From positions 1 through 25,312 of IMG/VR virus record IMGVR_UViG_3300005856_000020: 25,312 bases of DNA; one strand, 5' to 3'. This document shows, piece after piece, positions 13,403 to 21,456 of the stretch. Both the position numbers and the translations under genes were made by a program. This DNA is from a virus. Every line of letters begins with the position of its first letter. Positions within the stretch are counted from its first letter, which is position 1. The notes beneath the pieces are model-generated. The model was not told the origin of the DNA. It ran no database searches and saw only the letters and a list, made by a program, of their open reading frames with translations.

Positions 13403-13867
13403 CTACCTCCTCTGAGAGGGTTTTCTCTCCCTCTCGGCTTTTCCCACAAGCTTCTTCTTCAATTCTGCCTTTTTCAATAGCAAGGTGTAAATAGCTTCTT
13501 CCACTTCCTTGAGGTCTTCTTCAATGCTGTTAGTCTCGTCCGCAAGGGCTTCCTCAGCGTCGTTGAGCTCTTTGAGTATTTCTTTAAAAGACACTTCTCT
13601 CTCCGCAGGGTAGGGCTCCAATCTGTATCCGAGCCTATGTGCCATCTCTGCTAACGCCTTGAATGCCAACTCAGGCATGTGTTCGTGGATAATGAGCAGT
13701 GTGTCCATCGCATAGCTGAGGGGATCTCGCCTATGGAAGGGATTGTCCTCATCCATAGACCACGCATAGATTAACTTTTCACTCCTCTGGAGCCTGCTTG
13801 CCAGAGGATAAGGGCTCTTCTTCCGGAGAAACTCCCGGAAGACCCAGTTGAAGCTTGTGCTTCTCAT
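13403..13867 (-). CDS. CII-like regulatory protein, putative
   Basis: This 154-residue protein is the second early gene. Its N-terminal half (about 20-80) reads LASRLQRSEKLIYAWSMDED, then NPFHRRDPLSYAMDTLLIIH. This resembles HTH domains of phage CII/CP76-type regulators, which have an 'R-S-x3-Y-x-W ... NP' pattern. The C-terminal half is a charged coiled coil (about 90-145). Start overlaps the Cro-like gene's stop by 4 bp. Regulation of the lysis-lysogeny choice is plausible; the family call is tentative. Confidence 0.5.
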   Translation of the reverse strand: MRSTSFNWVFREFLRKKSPYPLASRLQRSEKLIYAWSMDEDNPFHRRDPLSYAMDTLLIIHEHMPELAFKALAEMAHRLGYRLEPYPAEREVSFKEILKELNDAEEALADETNSIEEDLKEVEEAIYTLLLKKAELKKKLVGKAERERKPSQRR

Positions 13868-14169
13868 GACTTTATACCTCCTTTATGGGATTTTTTGCTA
13901 CCTTTTTTGCTGGGCGTAGGCTTCTCGCCCTTGTTTTCTACACGCCTTGACGCTAAATAAATCTCATACTGATTCGGGAGGTCATGGATATGCAAAAACT
14001 CTGCAATTTTGCGGATCAAGGGACGAGATATTTTTCTACCGGACAACACAGCAAACAAATAGACATGATTAACATTGAGAATGTTCGCCAACTTGCTAAG
14101 ACTTATTCCTTGTCTTCTACCAGCCTCTTTTACAATATCCTTAATATCCTTGATGAGGTTAGAACCCAT
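13864..14169 (-). CDS. Cro/Ner-like HTH regulator, first early gene
   Basis: This 101-residue protein has an XRE-type HTH (about residues 18-56: GISLSKLANILNVNHVYLFA, then VLSGRKISRPLIRKIAEFL) and a basic tail. It is the first gene after the leftward early promoter and divergent from the repressor, the position of cro in lambda and ner in Mu, so it probably limits early transcription and repressor synthesis. ATG 14169 lies 7 bp after TATAAT with no Shine-Dalgarno, so a leaderless message is likely; a longer frame to 14262 would cross the promoter. An operator-like site (14001-14014) is inside the gene. Confidence 0.75.
   Translation of the reverse strand: MGSNLIKDIKDIVKEAGRRQGISLSKLANILNVNHVYLFAVLSGRKISRPLIRKIAEFLHIHDLPNQYEIYLASRRVENKGEKPTPSKKGSKKSHKGGIKS
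14001..14014 (-). repeat. dispersed palindrome site 8
   Basis: CTGCAATTTTGCGG inside the Cro-like gene, 155-168 bp downstream of its start; one core mismatch. Encodes R-K-I-A-E, as at site 5. Confidence 0.6.
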
Positions 14170-14204
14170 GAGAGATATTATACGCAATTTTGCACAAAAG
14201 TCAA
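14170..14204 (-). promoter_or_regulatory. leftward early promoter
   Basis: On the minus strand TTGACT (14204-14199), 16 bp, TATAAT (14182-14177), then 7 bp to the ATG at 14169. The spacer between the boxes contains the operator-like palindrome GTGCAAAATTGCGT, so a bound repressor would block RNA polymerase directly. Confidence 0.8.
14182..14195 (-). promoter_or_regulatory. operator O1 (dispersed palindrome site 9)
   Basis: ACGCAATTTTGCAC lies in the early promoter spacer, touching the TATAAT box, and overlaps the possible -35 of the repressor promoter. One core mismatch (TGCG-side). Confidence 0.75.
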
Positions 14205-14219
14205 GAGGTATGGTAGGAT
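14190..14219 (+). promoter_or_regulatory. possible repressor-maintenance promoter
   Basis: TTGCAC (14190-14195), 18 bp, TAGGAT (14214-14219) is a weak rightward promoter whose -35 box overlaps the first operator. Such a weak, operator-overlapping promoter is what an autoregulated repressor would use. The inferred +1 would fall near or just after the ATG at 14224, which leaves the true repressor start uncertain. Confidence 0.35.
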
Positions 14220-14223
14220 AGGT

Positions 14224-14237
14224 ATGCAACATTGCAC
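14224..14237. promoter_or_regulatory. operator O2 (dispersed palindrome site 10)
   Basis: ATGCAACATTGCAC: exact arms TGCAA/TTGCA with a CA centre, overlapping the candidate repressor ATG. Centre-to-centre distance to O1 is 42 bp, four helical turns. Confidence 0.65.
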
Positions 14238-14928
14238 CAGCGGAGAGACAGGCAACATCCACGAAAGGCTTAAATACCTAAGGAAAGCTTTAGGGCTATC
14301 ACAGGAAGAGTTCGGGGAAAGGATAGGGAGATCTCTAAGGACTATACAATACTGGGAGGCTGGCACAGTTCAAATCCCCGACACCGCCCTAAAGCTTATT
14401 GCTTCCACCTTCGGCATCTCCTACGAATGGCTAAAAACAGGGCAGGGGGAGATGTGGGAGAGGAGAGAGAAAGCATTATTAGAAGAGTTAGAAACAAAAG
14501 CAAAAGAACTCCTTGAAAAGCTTGTGCGTATTCCAGTTGTGGGGCGTGCGGGGGCAGGGTTCCCAGAAAGCCCCGCAGACATGGAGGCGGTGGGCTGGGT
14601 TCTTGTTAGCAAAGAAACATTCCAGAAAGGTGGGAAGTTCTCAGTTCAAGTGCGTGGAGACAGCATGGAACCAACCCTGCATGATGGTGATTTTGTGGTG
14701 TTTAAGCCTTATGTAGGTGATGGGTCAGATATCCCAAACGGTAAGGTGGTAGTGGTGCGAAATATTGGCGGAGAACTCATTGTTAAAAGGCTCGTAAGGA
14801 TAAACGGTCAGATTGTGCTAACCTCGGACAACCCCAAATATCCACCTATCCCACCTGAAAGAGCTCAGGAAGAAGAGTTGCGGATAGTTGGGGTAGCGAT
14901 TAAAATAGTGAGGGAAATTGAGGTTTAG
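14224..14928 (+). CDS. LexA/CI-type self-cleaving repressor
   Basis: This 234-residue protein has an N-terminal HTH (about 12-48: LKYLRKALGLSQEEFGERIG, then RSLRTIQYWEAG) and a C-terminal S24 peptidase: Ala-Gly cleavage region GRAGAGF (107-113), catalytic Ser147 (RGDSMEP) and Lys188 (ELIVKRL). It should hold the prophage silent and be cleaved after RecA activation. The start is uncertain: ATG 14224 overlaps the second operator, while in-frame ATC 14257 has GGAGAGA 8 bp before it. It is divergent from the Cro-like gene. Confidence 0.88.
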   Translation: MQHCTSGETGNIHERLKYLRKALGLSQEEFGERIGRSLRTIQYWEAGTVQIPDTALKLIASTFGISYEWLKTGQGEMWERREKALLEELETKAKELLEKLVRIPVVGRAGAGFPESPADMEAVGWVLVSKETFQKGGKFSVQVRGDSMEPTLHDGDFVVFKPYVGDGSDIPNGKVVVVRNIGGELIVKRLVRINGQIVLTSDNPKYPPIPPERAQEEELRIVGVAIKIVREIEV

Positions 14929-14951
14929 ATAGTTTTGTCCTCCAACCCCTC

Positions 14952-14993
14952 CTCGCAAAATGCGAAAACAATAAAACTCTCTCTCTTTATCTT
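14952..14993 (+). promoter_or_regulatory. late promoter L2 (tail operon)
   Basis: CTCGCAAAATGCGAAAAC (14952-14969), 18 bp, TATCTT (14988-14993), 8 bp, ATG (15002). The 18-bp element is identical to that of L1 on the opposite strand 8.4 kb away. It lies in the 73-bp gap after the repressor gene. Confidence 0.8.
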
Positions 14994-15001
14994 CTCAAAG
15001 C

Positions 15002-15736
15002 ATGAGCACAACTAAGGTCTATACACTTGGCAGAGGAATGCTATTTTTTAAGCCCGTCGGAGAAAACGGCTTTCAAGACTTTGGGAACGTCAAGGACTTT
15101 AGCCTTACAGTTAAGACAGAAAAACTTGAGCACTACTCCACCGCATCGGGTCTAAAAATCAAAGATGCAGAGATAGTAAAAATGCAACAGTTCAACGTTA
15201 GCTTTGAGATTGACGAACTACAGATTGAAACGCTTGAAAAGTTCGCCCTCGCAAGCAGGACAGACACAAACATCACAGCAGGTTCTGTAGTAGATGAGGC
15301 TATAAACGGAGTCAAGCAAGGCTTTTGGTATAAGCTTGCACATGAGAAGATAAAAAGAACTCCCGCACCCACAATCACCAACGACGCAACAACTCCAGCC
15401 ACATACACGGAAGGCACGGACTACATCCTTGACTACGAGGCTGGAGCTATATACATAGTTCCGGGCGGGAACATCGCAGACAACACAAATCTGCGGGTTA
15501 GCTACTCTTACGATGCGATGACTAAGACTACACTTCAAAGCGGACAGAAGTATCAGATAATAGGCACCCTCTGGTTCAAAGGCGACCCACCTAAGGGACA
15601 GGTGTTGGACGTGATCGGAGATGTGTCCTTGCTTCCCTCGGGGGAACTCAAGCTTATTGGCGACGACTGGCTGACTGTAAAGTTTGAGGGAACCTTTACA
15701 AACAAACCTCAGATAATTAGCAGAGGAGTAAGATAA
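15002..15736 (+). CDS. major tail tube protein
   Basis: This 244-residue protein is first in the tail operon, and the order (tube, small protein, frameshifted chaperones, tape measure) is the siphovirus order. Segments such as LGRGMLFFKPVGENGFQDFG, FSLTVKTEKLEHYS and MQQFNVSFEIDEL are typical of phage tail tube proteins. A C-terminal part (YSYDAMTKTTLQSGQKYQII ... DVSLLPSGELKLIGDDW) fits the same beta-sandwich fold. No sheath gene precedes it. The ATG is 8 bp after the -10 box, with no Shine-Dalgarno. Confidence 0.75.
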   Translation: MSTTKVYTLGRGMLFFKPVGENGFQDFGNVKDFSLTVKTEKLEHYSTASGLKIKDAEIVKMQQFNVSFEIDELQIETLEKFALASRTDTNITAGSVVDEAINGVKQGFWYKLAHEKIKRTPAPTITNDATTPATYTEGTDYILDYEAGAIYIVPGGNIADNTNLRVSYSYDAMTKTTLQSGQKYQIIGTLWFKGDPPKGQVLDVIGDVSLLPSGELKLIGDDWLTVKFEGTFTNKPQIISRGVR

Positions 15737-16173
15737 TGGCTTTTGGGTTTTATTTAGACGCAAATCTCACACAACCTGTCAACATGAACACGCCCATCAG
15801 CATAGTGCTAAACACTACGGGAGGCGGTGCGTATATAGACATACAACTTTGGTTCGGCTCTCCAGACACCACCAAAAAATGCCAAGCTGCATCCAACCCG
15901 GGCGTAGACCAAATCACAATCACAATAAACGACACTAATCCCACCATCCACCAAGCAGACCCAAACGTCGGACCCTATTGGGTTTTAGCCCTCAACCAAG
16001 CCGACTTAGCTACAAACCCAAAGAACAACAGCATTGACATCGGCACAGAAGTTCTTGGTGGCGTAGCGAACGCTAAAAGCTTTTGGCTTCGCATATTTGA
16101 ACCCGAACAGGCACCAGCCATTTGGGAGGACTGGGTCCTCACAACCAACGCCATTCTGGAGGTCAACGTATGA
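15736..16173 (+). CDS. tail-region protein, unknown
   Basis: This 145-residue beta-rich protein is rich in Asn, Thr and Pro (NMNTPISIVLNTTGGGAYID). It starts by TAATG overlap with the tail tube gene and ends by ATGA overlap with the chaperone gene. Size, composition and position are compatible with an Ig-like tail decoration or a minor tail protein; no family recognised. Confidence 0.55.
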   Translation: MAFGFYLDANLTQPVNMNTPISIVLNTTGGGAYIDIQLWFGSPDTTKKCQAASNPGVDQITITINDTNPTIHQADPNVGPYWVLALNQADLATNPKNNSIDIGTEVLGGVANAKSFWLRIFEPEQAPAIWEDWVLTTNAILEVNV

Positions 16174-16514
16174 AGTATGAAACTGTGAAAACGGTCAGGC
16201 TTTCCGATGGCCGGGATGTGCAAGTGAGGAGTCTAACATTCAAGGACTTTATACGTTTTTCTGAACTGATTTCACAGATACTAAACGACATCCTCAAAGG
16301 GCATATAAACCCGTCTGCATATTTGCAATCTGCTGTGCCTTTTATGTCCGCCATGACTTATCTATCTCAAAGAGAAATAGAAGAACTCAAGCCCTCCGAT
16401 GCCCTGAAGATTTTCAACGCATGCGTGGATGTGCTGAAGGAGGACACGGATTTTTTTACAGAACTGAAAGCACTGCTTCAAAAAGCGAACGAATTACTCT
16501 CACAGAAATCATAG
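16170..16514 (+). CDS. tail assembly chaperone (gpG-like)
   Basis: This 114-residue product of normal termination has a helical domain (FKDFIRFSELISQILNDILK ... IEELKPSDALKIFNACVDVL). It is expected to hold the tape measure protein during tube assembly. Sequence is not similar to lambda G by eye; the call comes from position before the tape measure gene and from the frameshift overlap with the following frame. Confidence 0.7.
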   Translation: MKYETVKTVRLSDGRDVQVRSLTFKDFIRFSELISQILNDILKGHINPSAYLQSAVPFMSAMTYLSQREIEELKPSDALKIFNACVDVLKEDTDFFTELKALLQKANELLSQKS

Positions 16515-16735
16515 AAGAACTCATCAGTGCAAACCATCAAGTCTTTGATTACCCTCTCCCTTTCGTCCGTGAAATGCTGTCCGCTTACTACAAACGCAAG
16601 ATGCGGGAGTGGAAGGAGTTTGTCTATCTTGTCAAGCTTGCGGTATGGGGTTCAAAGGAAGATATAGACAGCGTGTTTGGAGAAGAAGAAAGCATAGAAG
16701 AACTTTTAGAGGAGTTTGGCGATGGCGGTCAGTGA
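16170..16735 (+). CDS. tail assembly chaperone frameshift product (gpGT-like)
   Basis: A -1 slip at T7 (16451-16457) would fuse the first 96 residues to the overlapping frame that ends at 16735 (YRTESTASKSERITLTEIIE, then a helical domain with VREMLSAYYKRKMREWKEFV). The second frame has no good start of its own until well inside, and its end overlaps the tape measure ATG. Fused chaperones made at a low ratio are conserved in long-tailed phages. Confidence 0.7.
16451..16457 (+). promoter_or_regulatory. -1 ribosomal frameshift slippery site
   Basis: The frame reads GAT TTT TTT ACA, giving the heptamer T TTT TTT. Both tRNAs can re-pair fully after a one-base backward slip. It falls 58 bp before the zero-frame stop, in the usual overlap of the two chaperone frames. 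Confidence 0.7.
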
Positions 16736-19361
16736 GCAGTTAGTTCTTGAGATCAAAGCGGAAGTTGGGCAACTCAAGGCGCAGATTGAAGAGATAAGGA
16801 ACAGACTTCAGGGCATAGACACGAGATGGACTGAAAACTTGCAGAAAAACATAGAACAAAGCACACAGTCAGCTAAACAGCTTGCAAGTCAGTTTGAAAG
16901 CATAGCATCAACTATAAGGACAATAGCATTGTCTTTACCCTTCATGGGCTTCATCAAAGAGGGTATTGAATTCAACAGACAGATAGAACAGGCAAGGATT
17001 GGCTTTGCTGGTATTCTCACATCTATCACACAGATAAGAAACGAACAAGGCAGACTCGTAGAAGGTGCGGAGAAATACGCAAACGCAGTTAAGCTGTCAA
17101 ATCAGCTTCTCAATGAACTGCGTGTTGCAGGATTGCAGACTGTTCTAACCTTCCAAGACCTTGTTGATATAGCGCAAGGCATTATGGCGCCGTTCCTGTC
17201 GGCGGGTGGAGACCTCAAAGAGTTTGCCCAATTCGTAGTGCTACTCTCTAACGCTGTGAGTGCGATCGGCTTACCGATGAATCAGGTAGTCCAAGAGACA
17301 AGAGACCTTTTGATGGGCACTATTGATATGAACTCTCAACTTGCGAGGTCCCTCGGGATTACTAATGAGATGGTCAACAAGTGGAGGGAACAGGGGACGC
17401 TATTCCAAGAACTGACTGCAAGATTGCAGGGTTTTCAATTAGCAGGTAAGGACATAGAAACAAGCTTCACGGGTCTTTTATCCCGTATAAAAGAGATTTT
17501 CCAAGTCTTCGCAGGCATGGCTACCGCAAAAGTCTTCGAGGCTATCAAAAAAGACTTGGATGAGTTTATAGCAAAATTCTTGGTTGTCAAAGACGGCAAA
17601 ATAGAACTCTCCGTGAAAGGGCAAGAACTCGTAGAAAAGCTTTCAGAAACCTTCAGCAATCTCTATCACATCATAAGCATGTTAGCTAAGGCGGTGGGCT
17701 TTATCACTGTAGAGTTCGGCGGGTTTATCACTAAAGCTTTGGAGATATACGTAGTAGTAAAAGCTGTCTCTGCTTTGAAGTCTGCTATTGAAGCCTTAAT
17801 CGGCAGCATAAGAACTCTCGGCACCGTGGGCGGGACAACTATAGCGGGATTAGGTGCTTTGTTCTCACGGCTAAACATCATAGTAGCCGCTGCACTTGTA
17901 AGCTGGAACTTGGGAGAGATGCTCCGGGAGTGGCTGGATGAACAAACTAAAGGAGCTTTCACAAAATGGCTAATCAGAATAGAAACGTTCATAATTGACA
18001 GCATTAACAGGCTAAGGGCACTAATCGGCAAAATCCCGGGCATCGGACGCTTTCTCGGCATCTCGGAGGAGGAACTGCAAGAAAGCTTAAAAATCACTGC
18101 AAAGATGCGGGAGATGGCGGAGGAGGACGCTAAGAGATACAAAGAAACTCAACAAAAAGTAGCACAAGAGATAACCCAAGCAGGAAAAATAACCGCACAG
18201 GCCATAAGGCAGGTCTCTAAACAGCAAATAGAAGAAGTTTTGAAGTCCCTCAAAGATCAGGAGCAAACCATTGCAAAACTGCAGGAGATGAAGCAAAAGC
18301 TAAAGGACAGCTTGTCTCTTGAAGATGTGATGGACGCACTCAAAGATGAGACTAAAGCTTTCTCACAGAAGCTTGAACTGTCTTTAGATACTTCAGATGT
18401 AGAAGACAGAATAGATACTCTCAAGAGAAAGCTTAGAGAACTACAAGACTTACTCAAAGAGAACCTTGAAGATGAAGCACGCAAGCAAGTGCTACGGGAA
18501 ATCTTGCAGACGGAACTTGAGATAGCACAAGCAGCCGTAGAGGGCTATCGGAGAAGAAAGCAGGCACTGGAGGAATTTCTCAGGGATGCATGGAGTAAAG
18601 AACAAGACTACGCACGCAAAGTAGTAGAACTCACAAGAGAACGCAACAATCTACTCGCACAGCTTGAGAAAGAAAGACAAGATCTGCTTAATAAATTCAT
18701 TCCGAAAGAGCTACAGATCAAACTTGGGTTTGCCACACAGCAGGAACCCATCACGCAAGTAGCAAACATCTTGAACCTTCTCCAACAAGCCAGAGATCTT
18801 GCAAGTCAAATCCAGCAAGCAATCGCACAAGGTTTAACACCGCAACAGATAGAAATTCTCAAAATGCAGTATCAAGACTTAGTCCAGCAAATCAGAGACA
18901 ACCTCAAACAGCTGACCCCTGAAGACCTCACACAAGCATTTAAAACCTTTCTCTCTATACCAAAACAAGCGCTCACAGACATGTTCACAAACATCACAGG
19001 AAGCTTTGAAAAAGCTAAAGATATGGTTTCTCAGCTTTCTGAAATTCTGCAGAGAACACCCACGGCGGAGGGTGTGGATTTTGGTAAGCTATTCGGTGCT
19101 ACCTTCGTTGACTCTGTGATGAAGCAACTTCAACAGATACAAGCAAGCGTGTCTGATAGTTTCATACAACAAGCACAACGGCTTGAAGACTTCTATGCAC
19201 AGCAGGTTAGCAAGCTTTCTCAGATGATCATGCAACTTGAGAACTTGAGACCACGCATACAACTTGATCTGTCTGCTGCGGAAGCACAGATACAAAGTCT
19301 GAACGGTAGAAGGATAGTGCTTTATGCGGATGTCGTCGTAGATAGCACTGCTTACAGATGA
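16722..19361 (+). CDS. tail tape measure protein
   Basis: This 879-residue protein sets tail length. It has long coiled coils (N-terminal about 5-75 and most of 465-700), a central hydrophobic Gly/Ala-rich segment (about 340-400, IYVVVKAVSALKSAIEALIG and TIAGLGALFSRLNIIVAAAL) as in other tape measures, and a Gln-rich C-terminal half. ATG 16722 is used; a TTG at 16716 is an alternative. It overlaps the chaperone fusion end by 14 bp. At about 0.15 nm per residue it predicts a tail of roughly 130 nm. Confidence 0.88.
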   Translation: MAVSEQLVLEIKAEVGQLKAQIEEIRNRLQGIDTRWTENLQKNIEQSTQSAKQLASQFESIASTIRTIALSLPFMGFIKEGIEFNRQIEQARIGFAGILTSITQIRNEQGRLVEGAEKYANAVKLSNQLLNELRVAGLQTVLTFQDLVDIAQGIMAPFLSAGGDLKEFAQFVVLLSNAVSAIGLPMNQVVQETRDLLMGTIDMNSQLARSLGITNEMVNKWREQGTLFQELTARLQGFQLAGKDIETSFTGLLSRIKEIFQVFAGMATAKVFEAIKKDLDEFIAKFLVVKDGKIELSVKGQELVEKLSETFSNLYHIISMLAKAVGFITVEFGGFITKALEIYVVVKAVSALKSAIEALIGSIRTLGTVGGTTIAGLGALFSRLNIIVAAALVSWNLGEMLREWLDEQTKGAFTKWLIRIETFIIDSINRLRALIGKIPGIGRFLGISEEELQESLKITAKMREMAEEDAKRYKETQQKVAQEITQAGKITAQAIRQVSKQQIEEVLKSLKDQEQTIAKLQEMKQKLKDSLSLEDVMDALKDETKAFSQKLELSLDTSDVEDRIDTLKRKLRELQDLLKENLEDEARKQVLREILQTELEIAQAAVEGYRRRKQALEEFLRDAWSKEQDYARKVVELTRERNNLLAQLEKERQDLLNKFIPKELQIKLGFATQQEPITQVANILNLLQQARDLASQIQQAIAQGLTPQQIEILKMQYQDLVQQIRDNLKQLTPEDLTQAFKTFLSIPKQALTDMFTNITGSFEKAKDMVSQLSEILQRTPTAEGVDFGKLFGATFVDSVMKQLQQIQASVSDSFIQQAQRLEDFYAQQVSKLSQMIMQLENLRPRIQLDLSAAEAQIQSLNGRRIVLYADVVVDSTAYR
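18271..18284 (+). repeat. dispersed palindrome, near-match
   Basis: TTGCAAAACTGCAG in the tape measure gene; the right arm has one change. Could be chance in a Gln-rich coding stretch. Confidence 0.25.
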
Positions 19362-19371
19362 GGAGGCAGAG

Positions 19372-20091
19372 ATGGCTGTCCGAATAGGAACCCTTACGCT
19401 GGCGGACGCTTGGATCAGAAATAAATGGGGCGGGCGAGCAGACAAGAGGAGACTTCTGACAGACAAGGTGAACTCCCTTGTGCTTCCTACGTGTGGTGTA
19501 AAAATGAGCGGAGAACGTCCTGTTGCTGTGGCGATAGACGGGACGGAATATTACGCAAGATGCATTGAATGGCAACAGAATAAACCACCAACTGCAAATT
19601 TGCAGGTTTTCAGCCCGGGCAAAGCCAAACCCGGAGACGTCATCTTTATAGCAGTAGAGGTAGAGCGATGCACTTTCCGTGCGGTAGATGTGTATGGACG
19701 GACCTATAGCCTGCAGAATTCGGAGACGATCCACGTTCAAGTCAACGACAGCTATGAGATGTATGTGATGAAGTATAGATTTTGCGGAGATGACGGCGAG
19801 GTAGTAAATGAAGGGCTAATTGAAATACCTGTAGAGGCGCAGTTAAGCGATGTGCACGAGAAAGAAATTGTAGTCAACACATGCACTTCTGCACAAGCAC
19901 GTACGCTTGGGCTCATGCTTGGGACAAGGGTAGACATATCGGACGAGGATGTAAGTTTTCCTGATGCATTGATAGTTGAGGTTAACCTTGAATACATCGC
20001 AACAGATATGGTAGATACCGCAACAAGAAGCAAGCAGGGCGTAGACATATATAAAGGCGCAGTAAAGTTTAGGGTGCCAAGGGGGGCATAA
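19372..20091 (+). CDS. distal tail region protein, unknown
   Basis: This 239-residue protein follows the tape measure gene; GAGGAGGCAGAG precedes its ATG. In siphoviruses this slot encodes the distal tail protein. The sequence shows beta-rich domains (PGDVIFIAVEVERCTFRAVD, a Greek-key-like pattern) and several cysteines, but no family motif I can name. A perfect operator-like palindrome (19592-19605) lies inside. Confidence 0.55.
   Translation: MAVRIGTLTLADAWIRNKWGGRADKRRLLTDKVNSLVLPTCGVKMSGERPVAVAIDGTEYYARCIEWQQNKPPTANLQVFSPGKAKPGDVIFIAVEVERCTFRAVDVYGRTYSLQNSETIHVQVNDSYEMYVMKYRFCGDDGEVVNEGLIEIPVEAQLSDVHEKEIVVNTCTSAQARTLGLMLGTRVDISDEDVSFPDALIVEVNLEYIATDMVDTATRSKQGVDIYKGAVKFRVPRGA
19592..19605. 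repeat. dispersed palindrome site 11
   Basis: CTGCAAATTTGCAG, a perfect 14-bp palindrome in the tail protein gene at 19372-20091. Encodes T-A-N-L-Q. Confidence 0.75.
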
Positions 20092-20092
20092 C

Positions 20093-21454
20093 ATGGGTGC
20101 GAGCTATTTCTTTCCTTGCTTAACAGAGGTTTTCTCTGGTAGCGGGACAAAAATCCCGTTGAGCAATATAAGAGAAATCACCATCACGCACCCAACTGGG
20201 TCATTCTTGAAAAATGCAACAGTGCAATTTATTAACACCGATGCCCCGGACGAGATCACTATAAAATTCGGTGAGAAAGTTTTATTCAAAGGAGTTTTAA
20301 AGAGAGCAGACAGGAGGTGCAGCGGAGTAGAGGCTTACTACGAGGAAAAAGTTATAACAGACTTTGCCCCCTCGTTGGTTATCACGAGATGGTTTGTTAA
20401 TACCCTTTTATACTCGGAGACAAAGAAAGCCCTGTCCGACATAGTGCTATACAATAGTCAAGGGAAAGGAAGTGTGTCGTATGATATACCATTTGCTGAC
20501 CCACCGGATGATATAAGTTTCCGCGATCAAGATTCAAACCTGTACCGCTTTCAGGTCCTATACGAGGAGATTGTGGGTTTTGCAGGGGTAATAGCAATAG
20601 GCTATCACGCAGGCTTCAGCGACATAATTCTTGGTCAATACGCAAACGGAAGGCAATTTTTAGAAGCCTTTGTGAAAGCTCAAGCGTCAAGGTATTTAGA
20701 GGGAGAGCTTATTGCACTTAGAGTTGGAATAGTGCTTTTGAGGATAAACAATCAGGATTATGGATGGATGGGAACTATTGTCGCTACAGGACGTATAGCA
20801 GAAGGGTCTCCCGGGCACGTGTATGTAGATGATAAATACGTCATCTACCCAGACGACAGGTACGGAGTAATGCACAAGGTGAGGCTTACTACACTACAGG
20901 ATGTTTTTGCAGTCTTCAATCAACGCTTTGTAGCAGACGAAGGAAAGACAAAGCTAATAGCATTATTAACCGTGCGAAATATAGGTGATCTAATAGGCTT
21001 GCTCCGGGAACTCCCATTAAACCTTTCCGCAACCGTAGAAAACGGGCTCCTCATTATTGACAAGGTTTCGTCTATACGGCAAAAATTCTCCCTTCCACCA
21101 AACGTCGTGTTTGATTTTACGACTCCGATTTTTCGCCCAAATTCTTACGAGGTGGTGTCTGAGGTAGGCGGACTAAGGAACGAGCTACAACTACAAGATG
21201 TAGGTGCCGTAGGGAAATATACATTCAAAACAAGCAGGGTGTTTATTGATGCGTCAGATTGGATGGGGGTTCAGAAACATTTCAGGCTGAACAGTCAAAG
21301 AGGCGGAAGACTAAAAACTGTATTACTTCCGGACATGTTTCAGCATGCATTAGTAGAATTTAACAACACATTATACAGAGTAAGGTCATACACGCATAGA
21401 ATAACAAGAGAGGTAGCAGAAACAGAGATGGAAATAGTATTTGCGGAGGTGTAA
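20093..21454 (+). CDS. putative tail hub / baseplate hub protein
   Basis: This 453-residue protein has features of gp27/gpD-like hub proteins: an N-terminal domain that begins with tail-linked beta strands (IREITITHPTGSFLKNATVQ, FGEKVLFKGVLKRADRRCSG), a middle LYRFQVLYEEIVGFAG, and a C-terminal segment ending TLYRVRSYTHRITREVAETE, the usual last strand that lets the hub bind the tube. It is one of four tail-tip genes after the tape measure. The similarity was read by pattern only. Confidence 0.6.
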   Translation: MGASYFFPCLTEVFSGSGTKIPLSNIREITITHPTGSFLKNATVQFINTDAPDEITIKFGEKVLFKGVLKRADRRCSGVEAYYEEKVITDFAPSLVITRWFVNTLLYSETKKALSDIVLYNSQGKGSVSYDIPFADPPDDISFRDQDSNLYRFQVLYEEIVGFAGVIAIGYHAGFSDIILGQYANGRQFLEAFVKAQASRYLEGELIALRVGIVLLRINNQDYGWMGTIVATGRIAEGSPGHVYVDDKYVIYPDDRYGVMHKVRLTTLQDVFAVFNQRFVADEGKTKLIALLTVRNIGDLIGLLRELPLNLSATVENGLLIIDKVSSIRQKFSLPPNVVFDFTTPIFRPNSYEVVSEVGGLRNELQLQDVGAVGKYTFKTSRVFIDASDWMGVQKHFRLNSQRGGRLKTVLLPDMFQHALVEFNNTLYRVRSYTHRITREVAETEMEIVFAEV

Positions 21455-21456
21455 AC

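Noticed and set aside
13984-14223. 80-codon N-terminal extension of the repressor
   Set aside because: It runs antisense through the Cro-like gene and across the early promoter; the HTH begins only after 14250.
16474-16483. CTT CAA AAA GCG as an alternative frameshift site
   Set aside because: The P-site codon cannot re-pair after a -1 slip, whereas T TTT TTT gives full re-pairing.
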